The translations under genes were made by a program, and so were the position numbers. This document shows, piece after piece, positions 1 to 8,362 of a stretch of DNA of 64,000 nucleotides. This DNA is from Bacteroidia bacterium (lineage in GTDB: Bacteria > Bacteroidota > Bacteroidia > UKL13-3). The notes beneath the pieces are model-generated. The model had not been told where the DNA came from. It saw only the letters and a program-made list of their open reading frames with translations, and ran no database searches. Location: the NCBI GenBank assembly GCA_019695215.1, contig JAIBAK010000012.1, positions 16,967-80,966 of the forward strand, in the 5' to 3' direction. How positions within the stretch are numbered: position 1 is the first letter of the stretch; each line of letters begins with the position of its first letter.

Positions 1-323
1 GATACCTCCACATGCTTCAGGTTATATTTCTTAAGCAGTTTTACATAATCTTCCAGCTGATTTCTTACAATGAAGGCCTCGAACAGGGTTCCACCAAAAT
101 ACACGGGCACTCCGGCTGACTGATAAGCAGCAATCTTTTTATCGAGGTTGGCTGTTACATATGAAGTTCCAAAACCTAATTTTACCAAATCGATATGGCC
201 TGATGAAGTAGAAAGTAAATCTTCAACTTCACGAACACTAAGTCCTTTGTCCATCATCATGGTGATGCCTGCATTACGAGGTTTCTGCGTACGTTGCGGC
301 AATTGTTTTAATGCAAAATTCAT
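1..323 (-). CDS. Phosphosulfolactate synthase-like protein (ComA family), 3' part missing
   Basis: The gene runs off the left edge; about 107 N-terminal residues are present. After a short basic N-terminus (MNFALKQLPQRTQKPR) it shows the ComA-type TIM-barrel start: NAGITMMMDKGLS, then LVKLGFGTSYV, and GVPVYFGGTLFEAFIV followed by a helix ending in HVEV. ComA joins sulfite to phosphoenolpyruvate to give (R)-phosphosulfolactate, the first step of coenzyme M synthesis in methanogens; relatives occur in bacteria, where the end product is less certain. The ATG lies 3 nt after the stop of the upstream TPR gene on the same strand, so the two are probably co-transcribed. The family call is fairly firm; the physiological product in a Bacteroidota host is inference. 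Confidence 0.72.
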   Translation of the reverse strand, partial: MNFALKQLPQRTQKPRNAGITMMMDKGLSVREVEDLLSTSSGHIDLVKLGFGTSYVTANLDKKIAAYQSAGVPVYFGGTLFEAFIVRNQLEDYVKLLKKYNLKHVEV

Positions 324-326
324 GGA

Positions 327-1724
327 TTATTTACGATACAGTTCAATTAAATCTATTATTTCTGTGGCCTTTTTAAGGTAAGGACCAAACTCAAAAAGTA
401 AAAAATGTTCGTCAAAATTAAGGGTAAGGGCAATTTCCAGGTAGTACTTGGCCTCACTAATTTTTCCGTCTTCGTACAGGTAGTTTACAATGCGGTAGTA
501 CAGTGCCGCAATATCGGGATTGGTTTTAATTGCCTCTTTGAGCAAATCGGCTGCTCCTTCCAAATCATCTCTTTCATAACACACAAACGACCAGTCGAGC
601 CATGCATCTTCCAGAGTGGGGTCGAGTTCAATTAACCGCGCATAAGCTTTCTCGGCCTCCCCGTCATTTCCGGTTTTATATTCTGCATCGGCCAGCGCCA
701 GTAAGTATTCGGTATTATCCGGTTCCAGTTCGCAGGCACGTTTCACATAATTCAGCGCCTCGGCATACCGTCCTTCTTCGTCATAGGTAATACCAATGCC
801 AAACCATCCTTCGGCAAAAGCCGGATTAAGTTTAACCGATTTTTTGTAAAACTCGCGTGCCTTGTTAAACTGCAGCAGCTTTTCATAACAACCCGCAATA
901 TTGCAATAGGTAATAGGATCGGGACCCTCCAGCTCAAGTGTTTTATCATACTCCTCAATGGCCTCTTTGTACCGGTCGAGTTCCACCAGTGTATTGGCCT
1001 TGTTAAAATGTGCCGATGAAAAGCTGTCATGAATTACAATCGCATAGTCAAATGCTTCGAGTGCCTGATCGAATAACCCGAGTTTATTATAAACAGCCCC
1101 CAGATTAAACCAGGCCGATGACGAATAAGGATTCACATCAATTAATTGCTGATAGAAGGTTATACTTTTCAGCAGCTCATCCATCATATCATAACAGTAA
1201 GCCGTTTCATACAATGCTTCCTGATTAGTTGGGTCGTTTTGTAAAATGCGGCTCAGGTACAAAATGGCTACTTCAAACAAGTCGTTACTCTGCAAAATAA
1301 AAGCAATGCTTAGAATAAGTTCATTGGGTTCGGAAGTGCGCTCAATGGCCTTATCAAAACAGGCATAGGCCTCTTTGTTATCTTCTAGATGGAGGAAAAT
1401 TTCCCCTTTCATCACAGCCACTTCTTCGTTGGCAGGCTCTAATGATTCGGCATGCTCAATAATTTCAAGGGCTTCATCAAAATGCCCTGTAATAATTTCT
1501 ATCTGTGCTTTTTTTATAATAAACATCACCGAGTAGGGATGTTGTTGCGAGGCAAATTCAACTACCGAAAGTGCTTTTTTCAGTTTATCGTCAGCTATAT
1601 AATATTCGATGATGTTTTCCAGCTCTTCGGGATCAAAAAACTGCCAGTTCTTATTTTTCACCATCTCCTCATACTTCGCTACCGATGAGTTGATGTCCTC
1701 ATCGTGAAAGTCGTCTGCGTCCAT
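327..1724 (-). CDS. TPR-repeat protein
   Basis: A 465-residue soluble protein with no signal peptide or membrane helix. From about residue 40 onward it is almost entirely tetratricopeptide repeats, with the recurring pattern W/A-x-x-L/I-G-x-x-Y ... A-x-x-x-F/Y-x-x-A-L-x-x-x-P. Clear units include AWFNLGAVYNKLGLFDQALE and GWFGIGITYDEEGRYAEAL. Such proteins are scaffolds for protein-protein contacts; no enzymatic domain is visible. The acidic N-terminus (MDADDFHDEDIN) precedes the repeats. The ATG at 1724 is the natural start, since upstream sequence is the divergent spacer to the M1 peptidase. It is followed after 3 nt by the phosphosulfolactate synthase-like gene. The partner is unknown. Confidence 0.85.
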   Translation of the reverse strand: MDADDFHDEDINSSVAKYEEMVKNKNWQFFDPEELENIIEYYIADDKLKKALSVVEFASQQHPYSVMFIIKKAQIEIITGHFDEALEIIEHAESLEPANEEVAVMKGEIFLHLEDNKEAYACFDKAIERTSEPNELILSIAFILQSNDLFEVAILYLSRILQNDPTNQEALYETAYCYDMMDELLKSITFYQQLIDVNPYSSSAWFNLGAVYNKLGLFDQALEAFDYAIVIHDSFSSAHFNKANTLVELDRYKEAIEEYDKTLELEGPDPITYCNIAGCYEKLLQFNKAREFYKKSVKLNPAFAEGWFGIGITYDEEGRYAEALNYVKRACELEPDNTEYLLALADAEYKTGNDGEAEKAYARLIELDPTLEDAWLDWSFVCYERDDLEGAADLLKEAIKTNPDIAALYYRIVNYLYEDGKISEAKYYLEIALTLNFDEHFLLFEFGPYLKKATEIIDLIELYRK

Positions 1725-1847
1725 AGGCTACACCATTTTAATTGTGTTCGAAACAAAAGTAATGGAACAACCACACTTTTTCCCGTTATTAGCGTCATAA
1801 TTTGGTCCCCTTTCTTTAAACATCTGTGTACAAACGTTATTGATTAA

Positions 1848-4800
1848 ATGAAAAAAATCATTTTATTAACCATTCTATTCATGGCCAAAGGGCCCGTATT
1901 TGGACAGCAAAACAAACAGGCCGGCTGGCAGCAGGAAGTAGCCTATTTTATTGAAGCCAAACTGATGGATGGCGGGCATTACCTAAAGGCTTTTGAACGT
2001 ATCAGCTATACCAACAATTCTCCGCAAACGCTTACCTACCTTTACTTTCATTTGTGGCCGAATGCGTATAAAAAACACAGCGAGCCCTTTGCCAAGCAAC
2101 AGTTAGAAAACGGACAAACCAATTTTTATTTTGCCGAAGCGCAGGACCACGGCATGATTGATTCGCTGGACTTTAAAATTAACGGAGAAACGGTGAAATG
2201 GGAATTGCTGAAAGATACAGGTGATGTATGTAAAATTTATTTGAACAAACCCCTGGCTCCCGGTGCAAAAATGGAAATTACTACTCCGTTTCGCACCAAA
2301 TTTCCCAAGGTGTTTTCGCGCATGGGCCATGAAGGGCAATTTTACGCAGCCACCCAGTGGTATCCCAAACCGGCAGTGTTTGATGTGAACGGGTGGAACT
2401 ATATGCCTTACCTTGATCAGGGTGAATTTTATTCGGAGTTTGGAAGTTTTGAAGTGAAACTTACCCTGCCCGCCAACTATGTGGTGGCGGCAACGGGAGA
2501 GTTGCAGGAAGAAAGTGAAAAAAAATGGCTGGATAGCCTGGCGGAAATAAAAAATACTGCATTCTCTTTTGTGCCGGACAGCCTAACTCATTTAAAAGAT
2601 TTCAAATCTCTCAATAAACTCTTCCCTCCATCCTCTTCTATATGGAAAACAATCACCTTTAAACAGCAACACGTACATGATTTTGCTTGGTTTGCCGATA
2701 AACGGTTTAATGTAGCTAAGAGTGAGGTAAAATTATCCTCAGGTAGGGTTGTTACTACTTGGGCCTATTCCGTTAAATCAAAACCTACCGAAGGAGTAGA
2801 ATACGTGAATAAATCTGTGGCTTTTTACAGCAGGGAAGTAGGCGAATACCCCTACAGCATTTGCAGCGCGGTTGATGGCCCGTTAGTAGCTGGCGGGGGA
2901 ATGGAATACCCAACCATTACCATTTGCTCAGGACTTAGTGAACAGGTGGTATTACACGAAGTGGGTCACAATTGGTTCTATGGCATTCTAGGAAGTCAGG
3001 AACGTTTACATCCATGGATGGACGAAGGCATTAATTCGTTTTACGAAAAAGATTATTATGCAGGAAAAAAATTAATAGATCCATCTCCCCTTCAGCGAAT
3101 GTTTGACTTAAGTTCTTTTGAACGCAATTATGAATCTGAAGTCCTGTATTTGTTTTCGGCTCGCAAGGGCGAAGATCAGCCCATTGAACTTCCTGCATAC
3201 GCCTACACCGGCACCAACTATGCTGCGGTTGTGTATTCAAAAACACCGCTTGCCTTTCGTTACCTGCGCGGTTATCTGGGCAAAGAACTGTTCGATTCCT
3301 GCATGCACACCTATTATCGCGAATGGCAGTTTAAACATCCCTTGCCCGGAGATATACAGGATGTGTTTGAACGGGTAAGCAACAAAAAACTAGACTGGTT
3401 TTTTAATGACCTGATAAGTGGCACCGGAAAGGTAGACTACCAAATGCAACGCGCCACCTCAGTTAATGGTACCACCGAACTGAAAATTAAAAACAGGGGC
3501 AATCTTGCTACTCCTTTTTCCATCTCAGCCGTTACCGATAGCACCGTAAGCAACACTCAATGGTTTGAAGGTTTTAAAGGCACAAAAGTCATTTCGTATA
3601 AAGGAGCAACAGGAAGGCACCTGGAGTTGGACGCCCTGCGCGAAATGCCCGAATTATACCGCAAAAATAATTATATCAAATCATCGGCATGGTTTAAACG
3701 ATGTGCTCCGCTCCGCATTCAGTTGCTGGGAAGCCTGGAGCACCCTTATAAAAAACAGCTTTTTGTTTCACCGGCTTTTGGATGGAACACGCATAATAAA
3801 TGGATGATTGGGGCCGCTTTTTACAATACCATTTTCCCCTCTAAAAAACTCGAATACCAGTTTATTCCGCTCTATGCCCCAACCACCGGAGATGTAAACG
3901 GATATGCAGGTATTCAGCGTTACTGGCACAGCACGAATGGTTTTATTCAAACTACCGAAATTGGTTACAATATGGCACGTTTCCGTTCGGTTGATTTTGG
4001 TGAGCTGCATCAGCAATCGTATATGAAACAAAATCCGTATGTACATATTGTTTTTCGCAAATCAAATCCCCGTTCGGCAGTGAAGCGCTCATTAAAACTA
4101 CAGTACATTTCCGTTTTGGAACACAATGAAAAAGGTAAAGGCATGTATTATGACCTTACGTATTACAGCAGCCGTTTTATGAAAGCAGGATTTACCTGGG
4201 AAAAAAGTAAAAAAATTAATCCGGCCTCGCTAACGGTGAATATGGAACAGGGCAAAGATTATTACGACCGGTTTGTAAAAGCCACTGCCGACTACCGTGC
4301 TAAATTTAATATTGGAATGCCTAAGAAAAACCTGGATGTTCGCCTTTTTGCAGGAGTAATGGACTTTGCCAGACAAACAGGCAGCCTGAGCGGAAGGTAT
4401 TACCTGCAAATGACAAGCAGCACTTATCAGGATTATACCATGGATTATGCTGTGCTTGGCAGGGGGCTGGAAAGCGGAATGCTTGGCCAGCAGGTACTGG
4501 AGCGCGAAGGCGGTTTTAAAGCAGCAACAGCGGCCTTATCAGATAAGTGGTTGTTGTCGGCCAATTTTAAATGTGATATTCCGGGAGTATTGCCCATAAG
4601 GCTCTATGCCGATTTTGGCACCTATGCCCAAATGAAAAACATAAATCCTAATTCCGGCTGGCTTATGTACAATGCAGGTGTTTTGTTTTCCTTATTCAAC
4701 GGAGGACTGGAGGTATATTTTCCTGCGCTCAGCAGCAACGATATTAAAACGCTTTGGGCAAACAACTCAAAAAATTACGGACGCTACGCACAGCGCATTT

Positions 4801-4862
4801 CTTTTAATTTAAAATTAAACCAGTTGAATCCGTTTCGGGTGGCCAGGAATATTAGCTTCTGA
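1848..4862 (+). CDS. M1 family metallopeptidase with C-terminal barrel-like region
   Basis: A 1,004-residue protein with a signal peptide (first ~19 residues, ending in VFGQQ). Residues ~30-240 form the N-terminal beta domain of M1 peptidases. The substrate-binding loop reads GGGMEYP, and the zinc site is HEVGH at 370-374 with the third ligand Glu393 in WMDEG, the exact HEXXH-x18-E spacing of gluzincins. It should be an active zinc aminopeptidase. Residues ~640-1004 are unlike a normal M1 tail: alternating hydrophobic/polar strands rich in Tyr and Trp, ending in a terminal Phe (ARNISF), the pattern of an outer-membrane beta-barrel. The protein may therefore sit in the outer membrane with the peptidase attached; this is inference. 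The gene is divergent from the TPR gene and ends 4 bp from the convergent sulfatase-like gene. Confidence 0.88.
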   Translation: MKKIILLTILFMAKGPVFGQQNKQAGWQQEVAYFIEAKLMDGGHYLKAFERISYTNNSPQTLTYLYFHLWPNAYKKHSEPFAKQQLENGQTNFYFAEAQDHGMIDSLDFKINGETVKWELLKDTGDVCKIYLNKPLAPGAKMEITTPFRTKFPKVFSRMGHEGQFYAATQWYPKPAVFDVNGWNYMPYLDQGEFYSEFGSFEVKLTLPANYVVAATGELQEESEKKWLDSLAEIKNTAFSFVPDSLTHLKDFKSLNKLFPPSSSIWKTITFKQQHVHDFAWFADKRFNVAKSEVKLSSGRVVTTWAYSVKSKPTEGVEYVNKSVAFYSREVGEYPYSICSAVDGPLVAGGGMEYPTITICSGLSEQVVLHEVGHNWFYGILGSQERLHPWMDEGINSFYEKDYYAGKKLIDPSPLQRMFDLSSFERNYESEVLYLFSARKGEDQPIELPAYAYTGTNYAAVVYSKTPLAFRYLRGYLGKELFDSCMHTYYREWQFKHPLPGDIQDVFERVSNKKLDWFFNDLISGTGKVDYQMQRATSVNGTTELKIKNRGNLATPFSISAVTDSTVSNTQWFEGFKGTKVISYKGATGRHLELDALREMPELYRKNNYIKSSAWFKRCAPLRIQLLGSLEHPYKKQLFVSPAFGWNTHNKWMIGAAFYNTIFPSKKLEYQFIPLYAPTTGDVNGYAGIQRYWHSTNGFIQTTEIGYNMARFRSVDFGELHQQSYMKQNPYVHIVFRKSNPRSAVKRSLKLQYISVLEHNEKGKGMYYDLTYYSSRFMKAGFTWEKSKKINPASLTVNMEQGKDYYDRFVKATADYRAKFNIGMPKKNLDVRLFAGVMDFARQTGSLSGRYYLQMTSSTYQDYTMDYAVLGRGLESGMLGQQVLEREGGFKAATAALSDKWLLSANFKCDIPGVLPIRLYADFGTYAQMKNINPNSGWLMYNAGVLFSLFNGGLEVYFPALSSNDIKTLWANNSKNYGRYAQRISFNLKLNQLNPFRVARNISF

Positions 4863-4866
4863 GAAT

Positions 4867-6744
4867 TTATTTTTTGAGCAGCGTATTTGCATTGAGCCGC
4901 TGATAGTAATTTTGAATATAGGCCTTCAGTTGTTGTTCGGCTTGCAGTTTTTCATTAGCCGGCCACTGACTAATTAAATTATTTCGCAACAAGGAATCTG
5001 TTTGCATGTTGTAAACCGCATTGATTTTGCTGCCGTCAAAATGCAGCACCATGTTTTCACTGATGTACTGATACAACCCGTTTTCATACTGAACCGCAAA
5101 ATGCGGCACCGAATCGCTGAGTGCCGATACCCCGAAAGCAGGAAATGAATGATTATATCCTAAATACTGCAACAGGGTTGGTTCAATATCACAATGGCTG
5201 AAGGTGGCCGCTACCTTTTTTTGAATGGGTGCTGACGGATCGAACAGCAGTGCGGGCACTGCAAATTTACCGGCCATTGTCTGGTAAAAGGGTTGTGCAT
5301 TTTGTGCCGAATGGTCGGCAGTAATAAAAAATACCGTATGCTTATACCAGGGCAAGCGCGAAGCCTGAGCAAAAAATTCACGCAGGCTGGCATCGGTGTA
5401 AGCTATGCTTTGATGAATATCGAGTGTTCCGCGCGGTAAAAATCTGTACGCTTCAGGAATGGCATAAGGATGATGAGAAGAAAGTGTAAAAACAGCTGCG
5501 CAAAACGGCTCGGTTGTATTGGTAAGTTGCGTGTTTACATAACGCAGGTAAGGTCCGTCATCAATTCCCCACGGGCCGGTTTTATCTTTTGATACATCGC
5601 CCGGATATTCATTAAGCCCGTAGTATATTCCGAAAGAAGATACCCCTACAAAACCGTCAAATCCCATCGTTCCGTTTTTGGCACCGTGATAAAAAGCTGT
5701 AGTGTACCCTTCCTGCTTCAACAATTTGCCAATACCCGTTAATGCGTTCGACTGATAAGGTGAATTGATAAAAGGCGTTTCGAGCAATGAAGGAAGAGCC
5801 GAAAGAATGGCCGGCAATGCTTCAATTGATTTTTTTCCGCTGGCGTAGGCATTAGTAAATACGGTGCTGTACCCGCTCAGTGAATCGAGAAAGGGAGTAA
5901 ACCTCGAATCGCCATTGCAATAACCAACATATTCTTTCCCGAAACTCTCCAGAATAAGAATCACCACATTTTTTTTCTGAAATGCCTGCGAAGGATATTT
6001 TCTGTATACCGGATATATTTTTTCTGATTGATTGGAATCGAAATAAGCAGGAACAGGTACAGGTTTATTTCCCACAGTACTTATAAACTGAAACGGAGTA
6101 TTTAGAGTGAGCGGAATTAACTCTGCCTGAACAAACCGCCCTGCATCAAACGGACGAATGGGTTTAAGGTAAAAACCACCCCGCGCTGCCAGTACCCAGC
6201 ATGCGGCCGACAATAAAAACAAACCGCCCTGCTGCACATACTGCTTAACGGTATATTTTTGCGGAGTCACTGCATACCCTTTAGGATAAAACCTCCACAT
6301 GGCGGTAACCAATGCAAAAAAAATAAGCAACAGATACCAATAGTCAGAAATATATTGTCCGAGCAGATTTCCGATTTCATTATCGGTTTGCAGCAACTCA
6401 AGCCCGCTGCGTTTACCCGAAAACTTGATGTATTCCACATCAATCAGATTCAATAACAAGGCGACCCCGTTGGTAACTACAAAAATTACCCTCAAAACCA
6501 TTTGATAAAGTCCATGTGCACGCTGATAAACGGGTATGATGCACAGCAAAAAAAACAGGAGATTTACATAAGCAATAGCGGAAACATCAAAAAGTAACCC
6601 ATAGAAAAATGTGCCGATTACTTTAAAAAAACCGAACCGTGCATAAGTACCCGCATTAAAAAGAAAAAACACCAGGCGGGCGAGGGCAAAAAATAAAAGC
6701 GCATACCCAAGTCGGCTAAGTAAATTCCGGATATGTGCCAGCAT
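4867..6744 (-). CDS. LtaS-like membrane phosphoglycerol transferase/sulfatase-fold protein (625 aa)
   Basis: The N-terminal ~200 residues hold about five membrane helices; from residue ~260 there is a periplasmic alkaline-phosphatase-superfamily domain of the sulfatase/LtaS type. Metal and active-site signatures are ILILESFGKEY (first metal ligand Glu), ASGKKSIEALP (nucleophile loop), TADHSAQN (late metal site) and a preceding FTLSSHHPY. The nucleophile position, Thr in LtaS and EptA, aligns with Ser306. Family members transfer phosphoglycerol or phosphoethanolamine from phospholipids to envelope glycans or lipids; teichoic acid is not expected here, so the acceptor is unknown. The start follows the stop of the GH3-type gene by 5 nt, so the two form an operon. 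Confidence 0.85.
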   Translation of the reverse strand: MLAHIRNLLSRLGYALLFFALARLVFFLFNAGTYARFGFFKVIGTFFYGLLFDVSAIAYVNLLFFLLCIIPVYQRAHGLYQMVLRVIFVVTNGVALLLNLIDVEYIKFSGKRSGLELLQTDNEIGNLLGQYISDYWYLLLIFFALVTAMWRFYPKGYAVTPQKYTVKQYVQQGGLFLLSAACWVLAARGGFYLKPIRPFDAGRFVQAELIPLTLNTPFQFISTVGNKPVPVPAYFDSNQSEKIYPVYRKYPSQAFQKKNVVILILESFGKEYVGYCNGDSRFTPFLDSLSGYSTVFTNAYASGKKSIEALPAILSALPSLLETPFINSPYQSNALTGIGKLLKQEGYTTAFYHGAKNGTMGFDGFVGVSSFGIYYGLNEYPGDVSKDKTGPWGIDDGPYLRYVNTQLTNTTEPFCAAVFTLSSHHPYAIPEAYRFLPRGTLDIHQSIAYTDASLREFFAQASRLPWYKHTVFFITADHSAQNAQPFYQTMAGKFAVPALLFDPSAPIQKKVAATFSHCDIEPTLLQYLGYNHSFPAFGVSALSDSVPHFAVQYENGLYQYISENMVLHFDGSKINAVYNMQTDSLLRNNLISQWPANEKLQAEQQLKAYIQNYYQRLNANTLLKK

Positions 6745-6749
6745 ATATC

Positions 6750-8279
6750 TTAATTTTTGTCAGCGAAACAGGCTGATACATGTGATTTCCACTCCTCACA
6801 AACCGAATTTTTTATAACCCGTGGAAATTTATTTTGTCCGCCTTCTTTGCCTTTAGCCCGCATAAAATCTAAAAACACCTGAGACGGAAGTATATCAACC
6901 ACTATTTCTTTTAGTGCATGTTTTCGCTCTACGGCATAATCGTCATTCAGCTCTTTCAGTATTTCATCCAGACGTTCCTTTGCTTTACCCGCATCCACTT
7001 TTGCATCGCAGGCTAAATACCAGTGATGAGAAAATAATCCTGCATACGATTCTCCGCAAACGGTAAATTCATTAATCGGTTCATTTAACTCAGCGGCCAG
7101 TCTGGCAACCGCCTGATTCATGTTATCAACCGACAAATGCTCTCCGCACATACTTAAAAAATGTTTGGTGCGTCCGGTAATTTTAATTTCAAAATTTTTC
7201 CTGTTTACAAAACGGATGGTATCGCCAATCATGTATCGCCATGCTCCGGCACAGGTGCTAATGAGTAAGGCATATTCTTCGTTCTCCTTTACCTCATTGA
7301 GCCAAACAACTTCATACCCTTCTTTCAACTCACCTTCGTCAGTAAAGTTGCGCTCGTTAAACGGAATAAATTCATAAAAAATTCCGTTCTTCAGCAATAG
7401 CCTCATCCCGTCAGCTTCATCCTTTGTTTGTAAAGCAATAAAACCTTCTGACGCGAGGTATGTCTCAAAAAAATACACCTTTTTTGAAAACAGGTTATCC
7501 AAACTTTTGCGGTAGGGGTCAATGGCAACTCCGCCATGAATATATACCCGCAGGTTGGGCCACAAATCGTGAATGCTTTTCAGGTTATATTTTTCAATAA
7601 TCTGTTCGAAAATAATCTGCACCCAGGCAGGCACACCGGCCACCATTCCCACATCCCAGTTGGGTGCTTCGTTTACAATCTCCGTAATTTTTTCCTGCCA
7701 GTTTCTTTTCTTGCGAATATCCATATCGGGCTTGGAGAACGGCTCAAACCAAAACGGAACATTCCCGGTAGTAATGCCGCTTAAATCGCCCGAATAATTA
7801 ATTCCGTTAAAGTTTAAATCAGTACTTCCGCCAATCATCAATGAATGTTTTGCCACTGTTTCGGCCGGAACATTTTTGCAGCGGGCAATATGCCATATCT
7901 GCCTCAGGCTTGAACGAATCAGCACCTTTTTCATTTCGAGCGATACGGGAATATATTTACTTGCCTGATCGGTGGTCCCGGAACTTAAAGCAAAGAATGG
8001 AATTTTACCCGGCCAGCAAACCGACCGCTCCCCGTCAAAACTGCGTTGCCACCACTTTTTAATGCTCAGGTAATTATGCACCGGAACTTTTTCCTGAAAA
8101 GCTTTAACTAATTCATTGCTGTTTAGTACCCCGATAAAATCATACTCGCGTCCAAACGAAGTATTATGCGCCTTTGCAAGCAATTTTCGAAGAACCCTCA
8201 ATTGCTGATTTTCAGCGCGGTTTCCTCTGCCTGCTATGGGCAATATCCTGTTAGTTACCAGTGAACGAATGATGTTCAT
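6750..8279 (-). CDS. GH3 auxin-responsive-promoter family acyl-adenylating enzyme
   Basis: A 509-residue soluble protein of the GH3 branch of the ANL (acyl/aryl-CoA synthetase) superfamily, close to the family's usual length. The ATP-binding motif is FFALSSGTTDQASKYIPVS (about residues 98-116); motif 2 lies near YLASEGFIA and motif 3 near YMIGDTIRF, followed by ITGRTKHFLSMCGEHLS, typical of GH3. Plant GH3 enzymes form amides between plant hormones and amino acids; bacterial members are widespread in Bacteroidota and their substrates are not established. It lies 5 nt upstream of one LtaS-like gene and 83 bp downstream of the other on the same strand, which suggests, by inference, a role in modifying an envelope lipid or glycan. 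Confidence 0.88.
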   Translation of the reverse strand: MNIIRSLVTNRILPIAGRGNRAENQQLRVLRKLLAKAHNTSFGREYDFIGVLNSNELVKAFQEKVPVHNYLSIKKWWQRSFDGERSVCWPGKIPFFALSSGTTDQASKYIPVSLEMKKVLIRSSLRQIWHIARCKNVPAETVAKHSLMIGGSTDLNFNGINYSGDLSGITTGNVPFWFEPFSKPDMDIRKKRNWQEKITEIVNEAPNWDVGMVAGVPAWVQIIFEQIIEKYNLKSIHDLWPNLRVYIHGGVAIDPYRKSLDNLFSKKVYFFETYLASEGFIALQTKDEADGMRLLLKNGIFYEFIPFNERNFTDEGELKEGYEVVWLNEVKENEEYALLISTCAGAWRYMIGDTIRFVNRKNFEIKITGRTKHFLSMCGEHLSVDNMNQAVARLAAELNEPINEFTVCGESYAGLFSHHWYLACDAKVDAGKAKERLDEILKELNDDYAVERKHALKEIVVDILPSQVFLDFMRAKGKEGGQNKFPRVIKNSVCEEWKSHVSACFADKN

Positions 8280-8362
8280 TTATCTCCCTGTTTCTGTAAA
8301 AAATTTACGCAAGATAAACAAAATGAGCAAATCAGAAAGCTTAAGTTGCTGCGGCCTACTTT

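Noticed and set aside
4867..6744. True sulfatase assignment
   Set aside because: The multi-helix N-terminus and the GKKS loop fit LtaS-like transferases; the sulfatase formylglycine motif CxPxR is absent.
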